A DNA stretch of 58,143 nucleotides from Neomelitea salexigens DSM 19753 (GTDB lineage Bacteria; Pseudomonadota; Gammaproteobacteria; Pseudomonadales; Spongiibacteraceae). The DNA lies in NCBI RefSeq assembly GCF_000422345.1, contig NZ_AULP01000007.1, positions 1 to 58,143 on the forward strand, written 5' to 3'. The position numbers and the translations under genes are program-made. Each line of letters starts with the position of its first letter. Position 1 is the first letter of the stretch. The notes under the pieces are model-generated. The model ran no database searches. It saw nothing but the letters and a program-made list of their open reading frames with translations, and was not told where the DNA came from. Positions 34,641 to 43,306 of the stretch are shown here, piece after piece.

Positions 34641-35017
34641 TGTTCGTCAACTTGGCCGGCTTTTACCAGCTCCCTGAATACCTCAGGGCGGGGCATACCG
34701 CTAGCCTGTACCTCGGCCTTGTCACCCGCCGTAAAGATGCTCAGGGTACCAACGCCGAACAAACGGTTCATTAGAGACTGACTGATTTTAACGGTGCGAA
34801 TACTCGACATGTTGAGCTCGGTGCGGTCTTTGTTCAGCAGGCCCTGCTCAAGCACGATCTCGTTGCCATTGATTTCAAGGCGAGTGGCTTTGCACTTAAG
34901 GTACCAATACAGCAGGATCAAAATGCCAATCCCAACGGGCACCAACAGCAGCGCGAGAATGAAGCCGAATGGCTTGTTACGAAACATAGCGGGGTGTTCT
35001 GCGTATTGTTGGCTCAC
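34637..35017 (-). CDS. PH (bPH2) domain membrane protein
   Basis: A 126-residue protein. After a short N-terminus, a helix (FGFILALLLVPVGIGILILLYWYL) leads into a bacterial PH domain with KATRLEINGNEIVLEQGLLNKDRTELNMSSIRTVKI and QSLMNRLFGVGTLSIFTAGD. Such YdbS/YdbT-like proteins sit in the cell membrane; their ligand is unknown. First gene of the PH-99aa-DUF3301-ABC exporter operon. Confidence 0.87.
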   Translation of the reverse strand: MSQQYAEHPAMFRNKPFGFILALLLVPVGIGILILLYWYLKCKATRLEINGNEIVLEQGLLNKDRTELNMSSIRTVKISQSLMNRLFGVGTLSIFTAGDKAEVQASGMPRPEVFRELVKAGQVDEQ

Positions 35018-35077
35018 TTGTGTCTCTCTTTATTGTGTGGGGTTGCTACATTCTACACGCTATCTGGAGGCTGTGAA

Positions 35078-35533
35078 TTACGTTTCTGTGGTGATAACCG
35101 CTGGCCCGTAGCGCTCGTTAAATACTGGCGGCATGCGACGCGGCTTGCCGTTGCTCAACCGAATGCATACCAGCTGCCAGCGGGCCCGAAGAAGGGTAAC
35201 GCCGTCGCGAGAGCGTCTTAATTGAAAGCGTCGCTCCATCGTCAGGCACTGGTCGTTAGCCGTTAACCACGTGGCCATTTCGCACTCTTCATCTAAAAAA
35301 GCTGCGGCGATATAGTCATACGCCGCATGCCGAATAACCATTGCGGCATCGAGCTGGTGGTAGTCGTCCAGGTTTAGCCCAAGCTCCACGGAATGTTGCC
35401 AGCCAACTCGCTGGCACCAGCTCACGTACACACCGTTGTTCACATGGCCGAGGCCATCAATATCATCGCGGCCAACACTCAGCCTTTGGGTGAACGGGGT
35501 GGGCAGATCCCAGACGGTGTTTCTAATGGTCAT
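35078..35533 (-). CDS. Acyl-CoA thioesterase (4HBT hotdog family)
   Basis: A 151-residue hotdog-fold protein. The 4HBT motif DIDGLGHVNNGVYVSWCQ is near residue 24, with the catalytic acid and His positions typical of 4-hydroxybenzoyl-CoA thioesterase/YbgC-like enzymes. The middle part (VIRHAAYDYIAAAFLDEE, LTMERRFQL) forms the strands of the fold. It should hydrolyse an acyl-CoA in the cytosol. The frame is open to 35611, but ATG 35533 has AAAGGG 7 nt upstream and gives the normal length. It is 60 nt from the PH-domain gene on the same strand. Confidence 0.85.
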   Translation of the reverse strand: MTIRNTVWDLPTPFTQRLSVGRDDIDGLGHVNNGVYVSWCQRVGWQHSVELGLNLDDYHQLDAAMVIRHAAYDYIAAAFLDEECEMATWLTANDQCLTMERRFQLRRSRDGVTLLRARWQLVCIRLSNGKPRRMPPVFNERYGPAVITTET

Positions 35534-35853
35534 AGCCCTTCCCTTTGCCAAAAGGGTATTATGGCGGCTGCCGCGAAGAAGGGAAGCGTGTGAGCTGTGG
35601 GTTTGTGTCACAGTGAGCGGAGTGGCAGCTGAGTTAACTCGTTTTTTTGTGATGCAGGTCTCAAAAAGTACGGGGTTTTCCGCGTCTACTTCGGTTTTCC
35701 CTTACTTCGCCTATTTCCCACTACTGATTCAATGTACGCACATGCCCCATCAGTGGATGAGGCGCTTCGGCGTTGGCATGGCGGTGTGAATGCGCAACTC
35801 TCCCCCTATTGTTGGCAGGCACCTCGATACCTGTTTTTACGGAGTTACAGAAC

Positions 35854-37194
35854 ATGTTCAAACTTAATAAATTTAATCGCGCTGGCCTGCTCGGCCTAAG
35901 CGCAGCGGTACTTCTTACCGCTTGCGGTGGCGGCGGTGGTGGATCGAGCTCAGGTGGCTCGAGCGAGCAAGCGACCTACCAAGGTGTAGAAGGCCCATTA
36001 GACATGGTTCAAGAGCCGCTGTCTGAGCAAGTGCTGGGGCAAATTGCCTCCGCTGCTGAGGGTACCCCTTTGGAGGGGGCTGTGCAGTGCGTGGATCAAG
36101 TCGTTGTTCAAGACACGGTTGACGTGCTCGATAGTATTTTGGGAGCAGTTAACCCAGACTCTATTAACGATCCGCAGCAAGCGTTTACAGATGCTGCGAC
36201 CAATATTCAGCTGGCTGTGAACGAGCTGTTAGCTGACCTTCCTGCATTACTGACTTCCCTGGCAGGACAGGGCGACTGTACCGGCCCGAGTGGCGCACCG
36301 ATGGGCAGCAACCCGCTGGCAGGCACTCCCTTAGCTGCGCTGGGTGACGCGCTGGCTCCGCTGCTAACTGCAGCAGGCGGCAGCGGTTTTGGCAATGGTG
36401 AAAACCTGGATTTGACGGCGCTGCAGGCGCTTACAGACCAACTGTCTTCAGCGTTTAACGAAGGCTTGGCCAACCTGCCCGCAGAAGTGGCCGGCGCGCC
36501 AGTTCTTGGCGGTCTGCTGACCACTCTGCAAACGACCTTTAACGATTTGGATACGACTATCGGAGCCCTCGACGATGCCTCCGGCGACGAGACGGCTGGT
36601 GCTATCGCGACGACTCTGGATAACTTGCTCAGCAACTTGCTGACCCAGGTTGTTCCCGTTGAGTTCATCGAAGAGCAAGCTGGTCAACCGGGTGCGGTTA
36701 GTAGCCAAATTAAAGATGGTATCGGTCAGGTAACGGCGCAGTTGGACAACGGTCTTGGCGCGGTGCTGGATCCTGCTTTCGGTGCGCTGTTCGGCGGTGC
36801 TTTGGATCCGCTGTTTAGTGGTTTGAACATGCTGCTGACACCGATTGGTGAGGCGATTACTGGCGGTCTGGCTTCAGGCGGTGGTTCAGGTGCTGGCCCA
36901 ACTGGCACACCTCTAGATGCCTTGCTGGCACCCCTGGAAGGTGTATTTGCTGCCCTGACTGGTGGCGGTAGTGGCGAAGGCCTGACTGGCACACCTCTTG
37001 ACCTGTTGCTCGACCCGCTGGCTTCAGCGTTGGGCGGTGGTGGTTCTTGCCCCGTGGCAGAAACGCCTCTGAACCCGCTCTGCACCGTGGTTGACGGGCT
37101 GTTATCCGGCCTTAGTGGTGGCGGTAACCCGCTGGATTTGTTGACAGATTTGCTCGACACCATTCTGGGCCCCTTGTTGGGCGGCCTGGGCTAG
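35854..37194 (+). CDS. Lipoprotein of unknown function, first of two tandem paralogues
   Basis: A 446-residue lipoprotein. The signal sequence ends in lipobox LLTAC (Cys about 25), followed by a Gly/Ser tether. The rest is acidic, helical and nearly free of aromatics. Leu/Pro/Gly-rich motifs of GTPL type recur: GTPLEGAV, GTPLAALGDALAPL, GTPLDALLAPLE, GTPLDLLLDPLASAL and ETPLNPLC. Cysteines in QCVDQV, GDCTG, SCPVA and PLC may form disulfides. I do not recognise a family. The gene is closely related along its length to the one at 37394. ATG 35854 has GGAG 9 nt upstream; the open frame begins at 35773. The 320 nt before it hold only the promoter region. Confidence 0.8.
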   Translation: MFKLNKFNRAGLLGLSAAVLLTACGGGGGGSSSGGSSEQATYQGVEGPLDMVQEPLSEQVLGQIASAAEGTPLEGAVQCVDQVVVQDTVDVLDSILGAVNPDSINDPQQAFTDAATNIQLAVNELLADLPALLTSLAGQGDCTGPSGAPMGSNPLAGTPLAALGDALAPLLTAAGGSGFGNGENLDLTALQALTDQLSSAFNEGLANLPAEVAGAPVLGGLLTTLQTTFNDLDTTIGALDDASGDETAGAIATTLDNLLSNLLTQVVPVEFIEEQAGQPGAVSSQIKDGIGQVTAQLDNGLGAVLDPAFGALFGGALDPLFSGLNMLLTPIGEAITGGLASGGGSGAGPTGTPLDALLAPLEGVFAALTGGGSGEGLTGTPLDLLLDPLASALGGGGSCPVAETPLNPLCTVVDGLLSGLSGGGNPLDLLTDLLDTILGPLLGGLG

Positions 37195-37213
37195 GCGCTT
37201 CGCGTCAATGATG

Positions 37214-37243
37214 AAAAGGCGGCCAACAGGTCGCCTTTTTTTT
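37214..37243 (+). terminator. Intrinsic terminator after the first lipoprotein gene
   Basis: Stem AAAAGGCG (37214-37221) with CGCCTTTT (37232-37239), loop of 10 nt, ending in a run of eight Ts. It shows that the two lipoprotein paralogues are transcribed separately. The rest of 37244-37393 is a promoter-sized gap without a gene. Confidence 0.88.
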
Positions 37244-37393
37244 GCCCGCGACTATGAATAACTCGGTTTTTCCGTACATCGAAAACAGTGCCGTATTGGT
37301 TGAATACAGTGTGGCGTCGGGAAGGGAAAACAATGATCGGCGCCGGGTGCAGAGCCTTTCTGTACCTAATGGCGACTTAAGGGAGTAAAGCCT

Positions 37394-38836
37394 ATGTTGA
37401 AATTATCCTCATTCAATCGCGCCTTTGTGTTCGCATTCAGTGTCAGTCTGGCACTCAGTGCCTGCGGAGGCTCGAGCAGCAGTAGCAGTAATAACCCCGG
37501 TAGTATTCAAGATGGTGGTAATGGCGCCGGTGACGGCGGTTCGGGTGATGGCGGCAATGATGGTGGGCCTGATGGCGGCGGCTCGGGTTCCGACAACGGC
37601 GGCTCGAATGATGGCGGAGATGAAGCGGCCCGTTATCAGGGAGTAGAAGGACCGCTGGACGTGATTCAGCAGCCCCTATCTGAGCAGGTGTTTGGTGGCT
37701 TGGCATCGGCAGCTGAAGGCACACCGTTAGAAGCCAGCATCAGTTGCCTGGATCAAGTCGTCGCGCAAGATACCGTCGATATCCTCGACGCGGTGCTCGC
37801 GGCAGTAAACCCCGAGTCGGCGGCGGATCCGCAGCAAGCCTTTGCGGCAGCGGCGGAGAATGTGCAGCTGGCGAGCAACGAGCTACTGGCTGATTTGCCG
37901 GGGTTGTTAATGTCGCTTGCAGGGCAGGGTGATTGCGACGGTAGCGCCAGCCCGGGCGGTGACAACCCACTTGCCGGAACACCTCTGGCGCCCTTGGGTG
38001 AAGCCCTTGCACCCCTGCTGAATGCCGGTGGCGGCGGCAGTGGTGATGGCGATCTCGACCTGACTGCACTGACCGTACTCACCGGCCAGTTAAGCGATGC
38101 ATTCGAAGAAGGTTTGAGCAATTTGCCGGCCGAGGTGATGTCGGCGCCTGTCTTGGGTGGCGCGCTGACAACCCTGAGTGTGACCTTCGCCGACCTTGAT
38201 AATACCGTGGTGGCCCTGGACAGTGGCAACGGCGTATTGACGGCATTTCGCGTGTCGCAGACCGTTGAGCACCTGCTAAAAAATGTACTGACCGGCATTG
38301 TTCCGGTCACGTTTATCGAAGAGCAGGCCGGGCAGCAAGGGGTTGTGTCCGATCAGATTAATAGCGGTGTTGAGGCGCTAAGTTCACAGCTTCTCGGTGG
38401 TTTGGCGGTTGTGCTGGCACCCACCTTTGATCAGTTGTTTGGCGGTGCCGCGGCGCAGCTATTCGATGGTGTGAATACTATTTTGACCCCATTGGGTGAC
38501 GTGCTGAGCGACAGTGTGAATGACGGCGGTTCTGGCGCTGGTCCCACGGGTACGCCCCTCGATGCTCTGCTTGCTCCACTCGAGTCGCTGGCGGCGGCGT
38601 TGCAGGGCGGCGGTAGTGACGGTGGGCTGACTGGCACGCCCCTGGACTTGCTGCTGGACCCCATTGCGTCGGCGTTAAGTGGTGGTGGCGCCTGCCCGCT
38701 TGAGGGGACGCCGCTGGCTGTACTCTGTTCAGCAGTGGATCAGCTTCAGTCGGCAGTCTCTCAGCAGCCGGGGGCAGACCCGCTGGCGCTGCTGACGGAT
38801 ACCCTGCAAGGCCTACTGGGTGGTTTGATCCCGTAA
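37394..38836 (+). CDS. Lipoprotein of unknown function, second tandem paralogue
   Basis: A 480-residue lipoprotein with lipobox ALSAC (Cys about 23) and a long tether of about 55 residues rich in Gly, Asp, Ser and Asn (GDGGSGDGGNDGG). From RYQGVEGPLDVIQQPLSEQV onward it follows its neighbour at 35854 motif by motif: QD TVDIL, PQQAF, DLPGLL, GTPL repeats, FIEEQAGQ and a final LLGGLIP. The longer tether and different Cys positions are the main changes. The Asp-rich linker might bind calcium, which is only a guess. ATG 37394 follows GGGAG. Confidence 0.8.
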   Translation: MLKLSSFNRAFVFAFSVSLALSACGGSSSSSSNNPGSIQDGGNGAGDGGSGDGGNDGGPDGGGSGSDNGGSNDGGDEAARYQGVEGPLDVIQQPLSEQVFGGLASAAEGTPLEASISCLDQVVAQDTVDILDAVLAAVNPESAADPQQAFAAAAENVQLASNELLADLPGLLMSLAGQGDCDGSASPGGDNPLAGTPLAPLGEALAPLLNAGGGGSGDGDLDLTALTVLTGQLSDAFEEGLSNLPAEVMSAPVLGGALTTLSVTFADLDNTVVALDSGNGVLTAFRVSQTVEHLLKNVLTGIVPVTFIEEQAGQQGVVSDQINSGVEALSSQLLGGLAVVLAPTFDQLFGGAAAQLFDGVNTILTPLGDVLSDSVNDGGSGAGPTGTPLDALLAPLESLAAALQGGGSDGGLTGTPLDLLLDPIASALSGGGACPLEGTPLAVLCSAVDQLQSAVSQQPGADPLALLTDTLQGLLGGLIP

Positions 38837-38857
38837 GCTTTTCAGCGACCTTCTGCA

Positions 38858-38882
38858 GGGCGGCTTGTTAGCCGCCCTTTTT
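38858..38882 (+). terminator. Intrinsic terminator after the second lipoprotein gene
   Basis: Stem GGGCGGC (38858-38864) with GCCGCCC (38871-38877), loop TTGTTA, followed by five Ts that run into the stop codon of the convergent HDAC-like gene. It may also end transcription of that gene's antisense strand. Confidence 0.85.
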
Positions 38883-39831
38883 ATTGCTCTTGCAAAAAGC
38901 GGCGGTGGGCTTCTTCAACAACGATGGCGTGTCGTCTGGCCAGCGCCTGGCGGTCGTCGTCGTAACCACCGCCAATCACTGTTGCCACCGGGATGCCCGC
39001 CGAGCGGCAGCGCTCGATGACCATGCGATCGCGCTGGCGAATGCCGTTTTCACTGACCTTTAGCAGGCCCAATGGGTCGCCGGCATAGATATCTACTCCA
39101 GCATCGTAAAGCACCAACTCCGGGCGGGCGATGGCCAATGCCGTTTCCAGAGTGTCGGTGACAGTGCTCAGGTATTGATCATCTTCACAGTTGCTGGCCA
39201 CCTCGACGTCCAGGTCGCTGCGGGCTTTGCGAGCGGGAAAATTTTTTGCGCCGTGCACGGAGCAGGTAAAGGCGGCGGGCTCGTCAGCGAGAATGGTTGC
39301 CGTGCCGTCGCCCTGATGAACATCGCAATCAAAGATCAACAGCCGCTTCACCCGGCCTTGGGCGAGCAGGGCTTTAGCGGCGACAGCCAAGTCGTTGAAT
39401 ACGCAAAAGCCAGAGCCGAAGTCGCGATGGGCATGGTGAGTGCCTCCAGCGAGGTGGCAGGCGATGCCGTGGCGCAGGGCCAGCTGCGCAGTCAATAAGC
39501 TGCCATTCGGCGAGATCCAACTGCGCGTAACCAAGCCTTCACTCCAGGGGAGCCCCAGGCGCCGCGCGGCCTGTTTGTCCAGGGTATTTTTGGTGAAACG
39601 GGTGATGTACTCCCCGCAGTGAGCGAGTTGCAACAGCTCAGGCCGGGCTTTTCCCGGACGATAGACGTTGCTTGGAGAGAGTATATGTTGATTGGCCAAA
39701 TACTGATTTAGCAGGCCAAACTTTTCCATCGGAAAGCGGTGCTTTTGATCAAAGGAATAGCTGTAGACAGGGTTGGTGACCAATGGCAGTTGCTTCATAG
39801 GGAAGGGTAATCGTTCTGTCATTATTGGCAC
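38881..39831 (-). CDS. Histone deacetylase family protein (class IV-like)
   Basis: A 316-residue zinc hydrolase of the arginase/deacetylase fold. The His pair is in GGTHHAHRDFG, zinc ligands are in DCDVHQGDGT and LYDAGVDIYAGDPLG, and the GGGYDDD end is present. Bacterial members act on acetylated small molecules such as acetylpolyamines, or on unknown amides. There is no signal peptide. The start is uncertain: GTG 39831 and ATG 39822 are both in frame and neither has a clear ribosome site. It is a single gene between the lipoprotein terminator and the divergent M23 gene. Confidence 0.87.
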   Translation of the reverse strand: MPIMTERLPFPMKQLPLVTNPVYSYSFDQKHRFPMEKFGLLNQYLANQHILSPSNVYRPGKARPELLQLAHCGEYITRFTKNTLDKQAARRLGLPWSEGLVTRSWISPNGSLLTAQLALRHGIACHLAGGTHHAHRDFGSGFCVFNDLAVAAKALLAQGRVKRLLIFDCDVHQGDGTATILADEPAAFTCSVHGAKNFPARKARSDLDVEVASNCEDDQYLSTVTDTLETALAIARPELVLYDAGVDIYAGDPLGLLKVSENGIRQRDRMVIERCRSAGIPVATVIGGGYDDDRQALARRHAIVVEEAHRRFLQEQ

Positions 39832-40035
39832 ATATCGTGCGTTGCTGGTGAGCGAAGGCGCACCGCAACGGCCTTGGATCTGTCGGGCGGTGGTCGCGAA
39901 GATTGTCCCGATGGTCAGTCTTTGTGTAGTATTGCCTCATTTTTCGGATCTTGCTCGCGGTTTTTGAGCAGGTGGACACGCTGGGGCGCCCCGACTAATT
40001 GCGCCCTAAATCGGTGCAGCGATGACAGGTTGGCT

Positions 40036-40986
40036 ATGCGGGATCACTACCAAATAACCGTTACGAGTTTTGAGCGAACGCGGCATTATCGCGTACCACA
40101 AATTATTAGGCATTTTGCCACGGGCTTTGTTGCTGTGCTTGGGCTGTTATTTGCCGGCGGTGTTCTGTCTATCTACGTACTCAGCAATAAGCTCGATGCA
40201 ATGGACCAGGAGCTTTCTCGGCTTCATGTTCAGCAGTCCGAAATTCGCGCAGAGAATACCGCCTTACTGCAAGAGCAGCAACGACTGCAAAATTCCGTTG
40301 AGGAAAAAGTGGCAGCCCTGTCGATGATGGGCGAAGAATTAGGCAGCATTGAGGCGATGATGGGGCTGTCTCCCAATCCGGATGCGGAGATTGAATTTCG
40401 CTTAGACACTGCAAGCCAAACAGCGCAGGAAAAGCGCTATATGCTCACCGCCATCCCCAGTGGCTACCCTCTGGAGGAAGCCAAAGTCACGAGCTTCTAC
40501 GGTATGCGAAAGCACCCCGTATTAGGGAAAATGAAGTTGCATGGCGGGGCAGATTTGCGCGCCCGCGTTGGTACCCCAGTGTATGCCACGGCCAATGGTG
40601 TCGTGGAGTGGTCAGGGTACAATGATGGCGGTTTCGGAAAGATGGTGAAATTGAGCCATAACTTTGGCTTTACCACGGTATACGGGCATTTAAGTAAGTC
40701 GACAGTGGCCGTTGGCGACTATGTAAAGCAGGGAGAGCTAATTGGTTACAGCGGGAATACAGGCTTGTCCAGCGCTCCCCATTTGCACTACGAAGTTCGC
40801 CACTTGCATCGGCGTCTCGCTCCGAGAAGTTTTATGGAGTGGTCGCTGGAAAATTATGACGGGCTTTTCACGCGCGAGGAGAGGATAAAGTGGGACTCAT
40901 TAGCAAAAACAGTAAGAGATCAGATAGCCCTACCCGAGCGACGATTATCGCTGCGGGGACCCATTTCGTCGGGGACTTCGAGTTAA
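40036..40986 (+). CDS. M23 family metallopeptidase with coiled coil (MepM/LmdC-like)
   Basis: A 316-residue envelope protein. A membrane anchor near residues 32-55 is followed by a coiled coil (about 58-110, LDAMDQELSRLHVQQSEIRAE). The C-terminal LytM/M23 domain has intact zinc ligands in LHGGADL, HLSK and HLHYEV. It should cut peptidoglycan cross-bridges in the periplasm. The next gene, a bactofilin, begins inside this one in another frame, the same pair seen in other bacteria where bactofilin and an M23 peptidase shape the cell wall. ATG 40036 begins MRDHYQITVTSFERTRHY; the longer frame from 39874 is unconserved. Confidence 0.9.
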   Translation: MRDHYQITVTSFERTRHYRVPQIIRHFATGFVAVLGLLFAGGVLSIYVLSNKLDAMDQELSRLHVQQSEIRAENTALLQEQQRLQNSVEEKVAALSMMGEELGSIEAMMGLSPNPDAEIEFRLDTASQTAQEKRYMLTAIPSGYPLEEAKVTSFYGMRKHPVLGKMKLHGGADLRARVGTPVYATANGVVEWSGYNDGGFGKMVKLSHNFGFTTVYGHLSKSTVAVGDYVKQGELIGYSGNTGLSSAPHLHYEVRHLHRRLAPRSFMEWSLENYDGLFTREERIKWDSLAKTVRDQIALPERRLSLRGPISSGTSS

Positions 40987-41312
40987 CAGACAGCTTTCAC
41001 CTAGATGGCTCGGTAGACGGCAATATCACCTCGCAGGCTGATGTAACCATTGGTGTGAGCGGGCATTTTAAGGGCGATATAAAAGCCAAGCGCGTGCTGG
41101 TGAGTGGCAGGCTCGATGGCAAGGTCGATGCTGACTACATTGAAATTGTGGCGTCAGGGCAGGTGAATGGCGATATCCGGGTGCGCGAGCTGGCCATTGA
41201 GTCGGGAGGCCAGTTTATCGGCGCCAGCCATGTTAAAAAACACGACACGCCGGTGCTGACACCCGTCGACGGCAGTGCTGACGCAGACAGTAGCGACCGC
41301 GCCGCTGGCTGA
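40890..41312 (+). CDS. Bactofilin (polymer-forming cytoskeletal protein)
   Basis: A 140-residue protein with the bactofilin beta-helix core (TIIAAGTHFVGDFEL, FHLDGSVDGNI, GHFKGDIKAKRVLVSGRLDGKV, GQVNGDIRVREL, GGQFIGA). Its hydrophilic ends match the family. Bactofilins form filaments that organise cell-wall enzymes. The GTG start at 40890 has AGGAGAGG just upstream, a very strong site, even though it lies 97 nt inside the M23 gene. The last 30 residues of the peptidase and the first 30 of the bactofilin thus share DNA in different frames. Confidence 0.93.
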   Translation: MGLISKNSKRSDSPTRATIIAAGTHFVGDFELTDSFHLDGSVDGNITSQADVTIGVSGHFKGDIKAKRVLVSGRLDGKVDADYIEIVASGQVNGDIRVRELAIESGGQFIGASHVKKHDTPVLTPVDGSADADSSDRAAG

Positions 41313-41379
41313 TTGTCGTCGCCTTCACCGCAGCTGTTGCAGATCGTTTATAATGCGCGGCTTTTGCTTGGAGGCAATC

Positions 41380-41940
41380 ATGGCAATCGATCAGGCGTTA
41401 ATGCAGCGCAGCCAGGGACAGTGCGAGCTGTGCGGCAGTAGTGATGGGCTCAGCGCGTATGAGCTCAGCGGTTCAGAGCAGCCGGCGTCGGTGGTGGTTT
41501 GTGGTGAATGCCATGCGCAGATTACCGGTGAAGATGCCCTGCAAGCGGCGCGCTGGCACTGCCTGAATCAAAGTATATGGAGCACTGAGCCCGCTGTGCA
41601 GGTGCTCTCCTACGGGATGTTACATCGCCTGAGTAGTGAGCCCTGGGCGCAAGACCTGCTGGATATGGTGTTTCTTGATGAGCCCCTTCAGAAATGGGCC
41701 GACGCAGGGCTAGCCGATAGCGACCAAGTGGCAACCGTCGACGCCAACGGTGCGGTACTTCAGGCCGGAGATAGCGTTACCCTGATTAAAGACCTTAACG
41801 TCAAAGGCACCAGCTTTACTGCCAAGCGCGGCACTGCCGTTCGCAATATCTCCCTTAGCGACAACCCCGAGCATATTGAAGGGCGTGTAAATGGCACGCG
41901 CATTGTGATCATTAGTAAGTTTGTTAAGAAGTCGAGCTGA
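41380..41940 (+). CDS. PhnA (YjdM-like) domain protein
   Basis: A 186-residue protein. The N-terminus has a zinc-ribbon (CELCGSSDGL and VVCGECHAQ). The C-terminal half has the PhnA core VLQAGDSVTLIKDLNVKGTSFTAKRGTAVRNISL, ending with RIVIISKFVKK. Despite the name, PhnA/YjdM proteins are not clearly tied to phosphonate use, and function is unknown. ATG 41380 has GGAGG 5 nt upstream. It is 67 nt after the bactofilin gene and may be co-transcribed. Confidence 0.88.
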   Translation: MAIDQALMQRSQGQCELCGSSDGLSAYELSGSEQPASVVVCGECHAQITGEDALQAARWHCLNQSIWSTEPAVQVLSYGMLHRLSSEPWAQDLLDMVFLDEPLQKWADAGLADSDQVATVDANGAVLQAGDSVTLIKDLNVKGTSFTAKRGTAVRNISLSDNPEHIEGRVNGTRIVIISKFVKKSS

Positions 41941-41946
41941 GTCTCT

Positions 41947-41981
41947 CCCCGTGCTCCGGGTTAGAAGCCAAGAGCACGGGG
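41947..41981. terminator. Bidirectional hairpin between convergent genes
   Basis: CCCCGTGCTC (41947-41956) pairs with GAGCACGGGG (41972-41981), a perfect 10-bp stem between the ends of the PhnA-like and DUF4382 genes. The T-tails are short, so its efficiency is uncertain. Confidence 0.7.
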
Positions 41982-41993
41982 TTGGTTCCTATC

Positions 41994-43025
41994 CTAAGCA
42001 GGGTTAGATTCCGCTTCCTGAGCGGGCTGCTCTTCAACGACGACTTCGGGCTCCACGGTGAAGCTGACCGTGCTTTCTTCGCCGGCAGTGACCGTGGTCG
42101 ATTGCACTTCCGTGAAGTTGATATCGTCATCAGTACTTGGCTCGTCATTTGCGGGTTCGCAGGTATAGGCGACACTGTAGGGTGCTTCGCGTGCCTCAAC
42201 AAAACCGATGGTGAAAGTGAATTCGCCGCTTTCGTTCTGTCCCACTTCGGCACTGGCAATAGGTCGTGCGCCGGTTGCCAATTCGCTATCGAAGTAGTCC
42301 TCCGGCATAGCCTCACCCGTGGTCAGGTCTTCGTCGTAAAGGTAGACCGCGCCATTGCCCTCGTTTAGCAAGCATTCGGGGTGATTGACTACGGTCGAGC
42401 TGACGGAGCCACTGATACTGCCCACTTCGAGGTTATTTACTAAGCGCATGGCTGGCTTGAGTAAGTAGTAGTCTTGGTTGGCTGGTTTGGTCAGGCCCTT
42501 GCGTAGAACAAAGTCGATAGTGAAATCTGACTTGCTTCCCGCGGCGACCGTGAAACCTGACACAAGGCGCAGAAACTGTGGGTTGCCGTTGCTATTGCCA
42601 TTTTGTTGGCCTGGAATATACAGGTCGGTTTCATTGCCGCCCTCTGGGGTGACCGTTGAGTTGGGGAAGCCGCCATCAACAAAAATACGCAGCTGGTTGT
42701 AGTCGCCGGGAGGAATGCTCGCATCTGAGAGAATAGGTGTTGAAGCGTTACCGGTCAGGTCGAGCAGGTTTTCAATGGTGACGGGCTCATCGAAGGTGAT
42801 GGAGACGTCATTTTCGGTGCCAGACGCGGCCTTAAGGTCAATGCGTGTGAAAGTGACTTTTACTGCCTCGACATCGTCGACCGGGGCATCGGTCACGGAA
42901 AATGTGGTGGTGCTTGAGCCGCCAGAACTGCTAGAACCTCCACCGCAAGCGCTCAACATAATGGCGCTGGTGATGGCAATGGCTAGGGGTTTGTAAAAGG
43001 GCGCTTTATCGTCTTGTCTCTTCAT
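41994..43025 (-). CDS. DUF4382 domain lipoprotein
   Basis: A 343-residue lipoprotein. Lipobox MLSAC (about residue 27) is followed by a Gly/Ser tether and the DUF4382 domain with TFSVTDAPVDDVEAVKVTFTRIDL, IPPGDYNQLRIFVDG and the later DFVLRKGL. A second carboxypeptidase-like Ig fold follows (SISGSVSS...AVYLYDED), and the tail is acidic (EEQPAQEAE). Its function is unknown; such proteins sit on the outer membrane of many marine bacteria. Start ATG 43025. A 280-nt intergenic region separates it from the divergent oxidoreductase gene. Confidence 0.87.
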   Translation of the reverse strand: MKRQDDKAPFYKPLAIAITSAIMLSACGGGSSSSGGSSTTTFSVTDAPVDDVEAVKVTFTRIDLKAASGTENDVSITFDEPVTIENLLDLTGNASTPILSDASIPPGDYNQLRIFVDGGFPNSTVTPEGGNETDLYIPGQQNGNSNGNPQFLRLVSGFTVAAGSKSDFTIDFVLRKGLTKPANQDYYLLKPAMRLVNNLEVGSISGSVSSTVVNHPECLLNEGNGAVYLYDEDLTTGEAMPEDYFDSELATGARPIASAEVGQNESGEFTFTIGFVEAREAPYSVAYTCEPANDEPSTDDDINFTEVQSTTVTAGEESTVSFTVEPEVVVEEQPAQEAESNPA

Positions 43026-43143
43026 CGTGCTCTCCAGCGTTGCGTGGGTATTATTGTCGCCTCCTTGCTATTAATCGCGGAGTTGGTTTGCCGCGTCATA
43101 CCGGTTTAGTAATACCGTAGTTCAAAAAGTTCACCTTTTCTGT

Positions 43144-43158
43144 CACTTCGGTGAAGTG
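43144..43158. promoter_or_regulatory. Small perfect inverted repeat in a 281-nt intergenic gap
   Basis: CACTTC-GGT-GAAGTG lies between the divergent DUF4382 and oxidoreductase genes, in an AT-rich stretch (43130-43260) that probably carries both promoters. It could be an operator or a small RNA hairpin. No gene is visible in 43026-43306. Confidence 0.35.
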
Positions 43159-43306
43159 TGTGGACTCTGACTCAAAAATTTACCCTTCTATTATATTTAT
43201 GGCGCCATTTTTCTAATGAATTTTTGATATCGCTATGCTGTAATCGCCACTAACAAGACGTTTTCGCTTCCTCAAACCCGAATAAGAATAGTATTTAGGG
43301 GGAACA

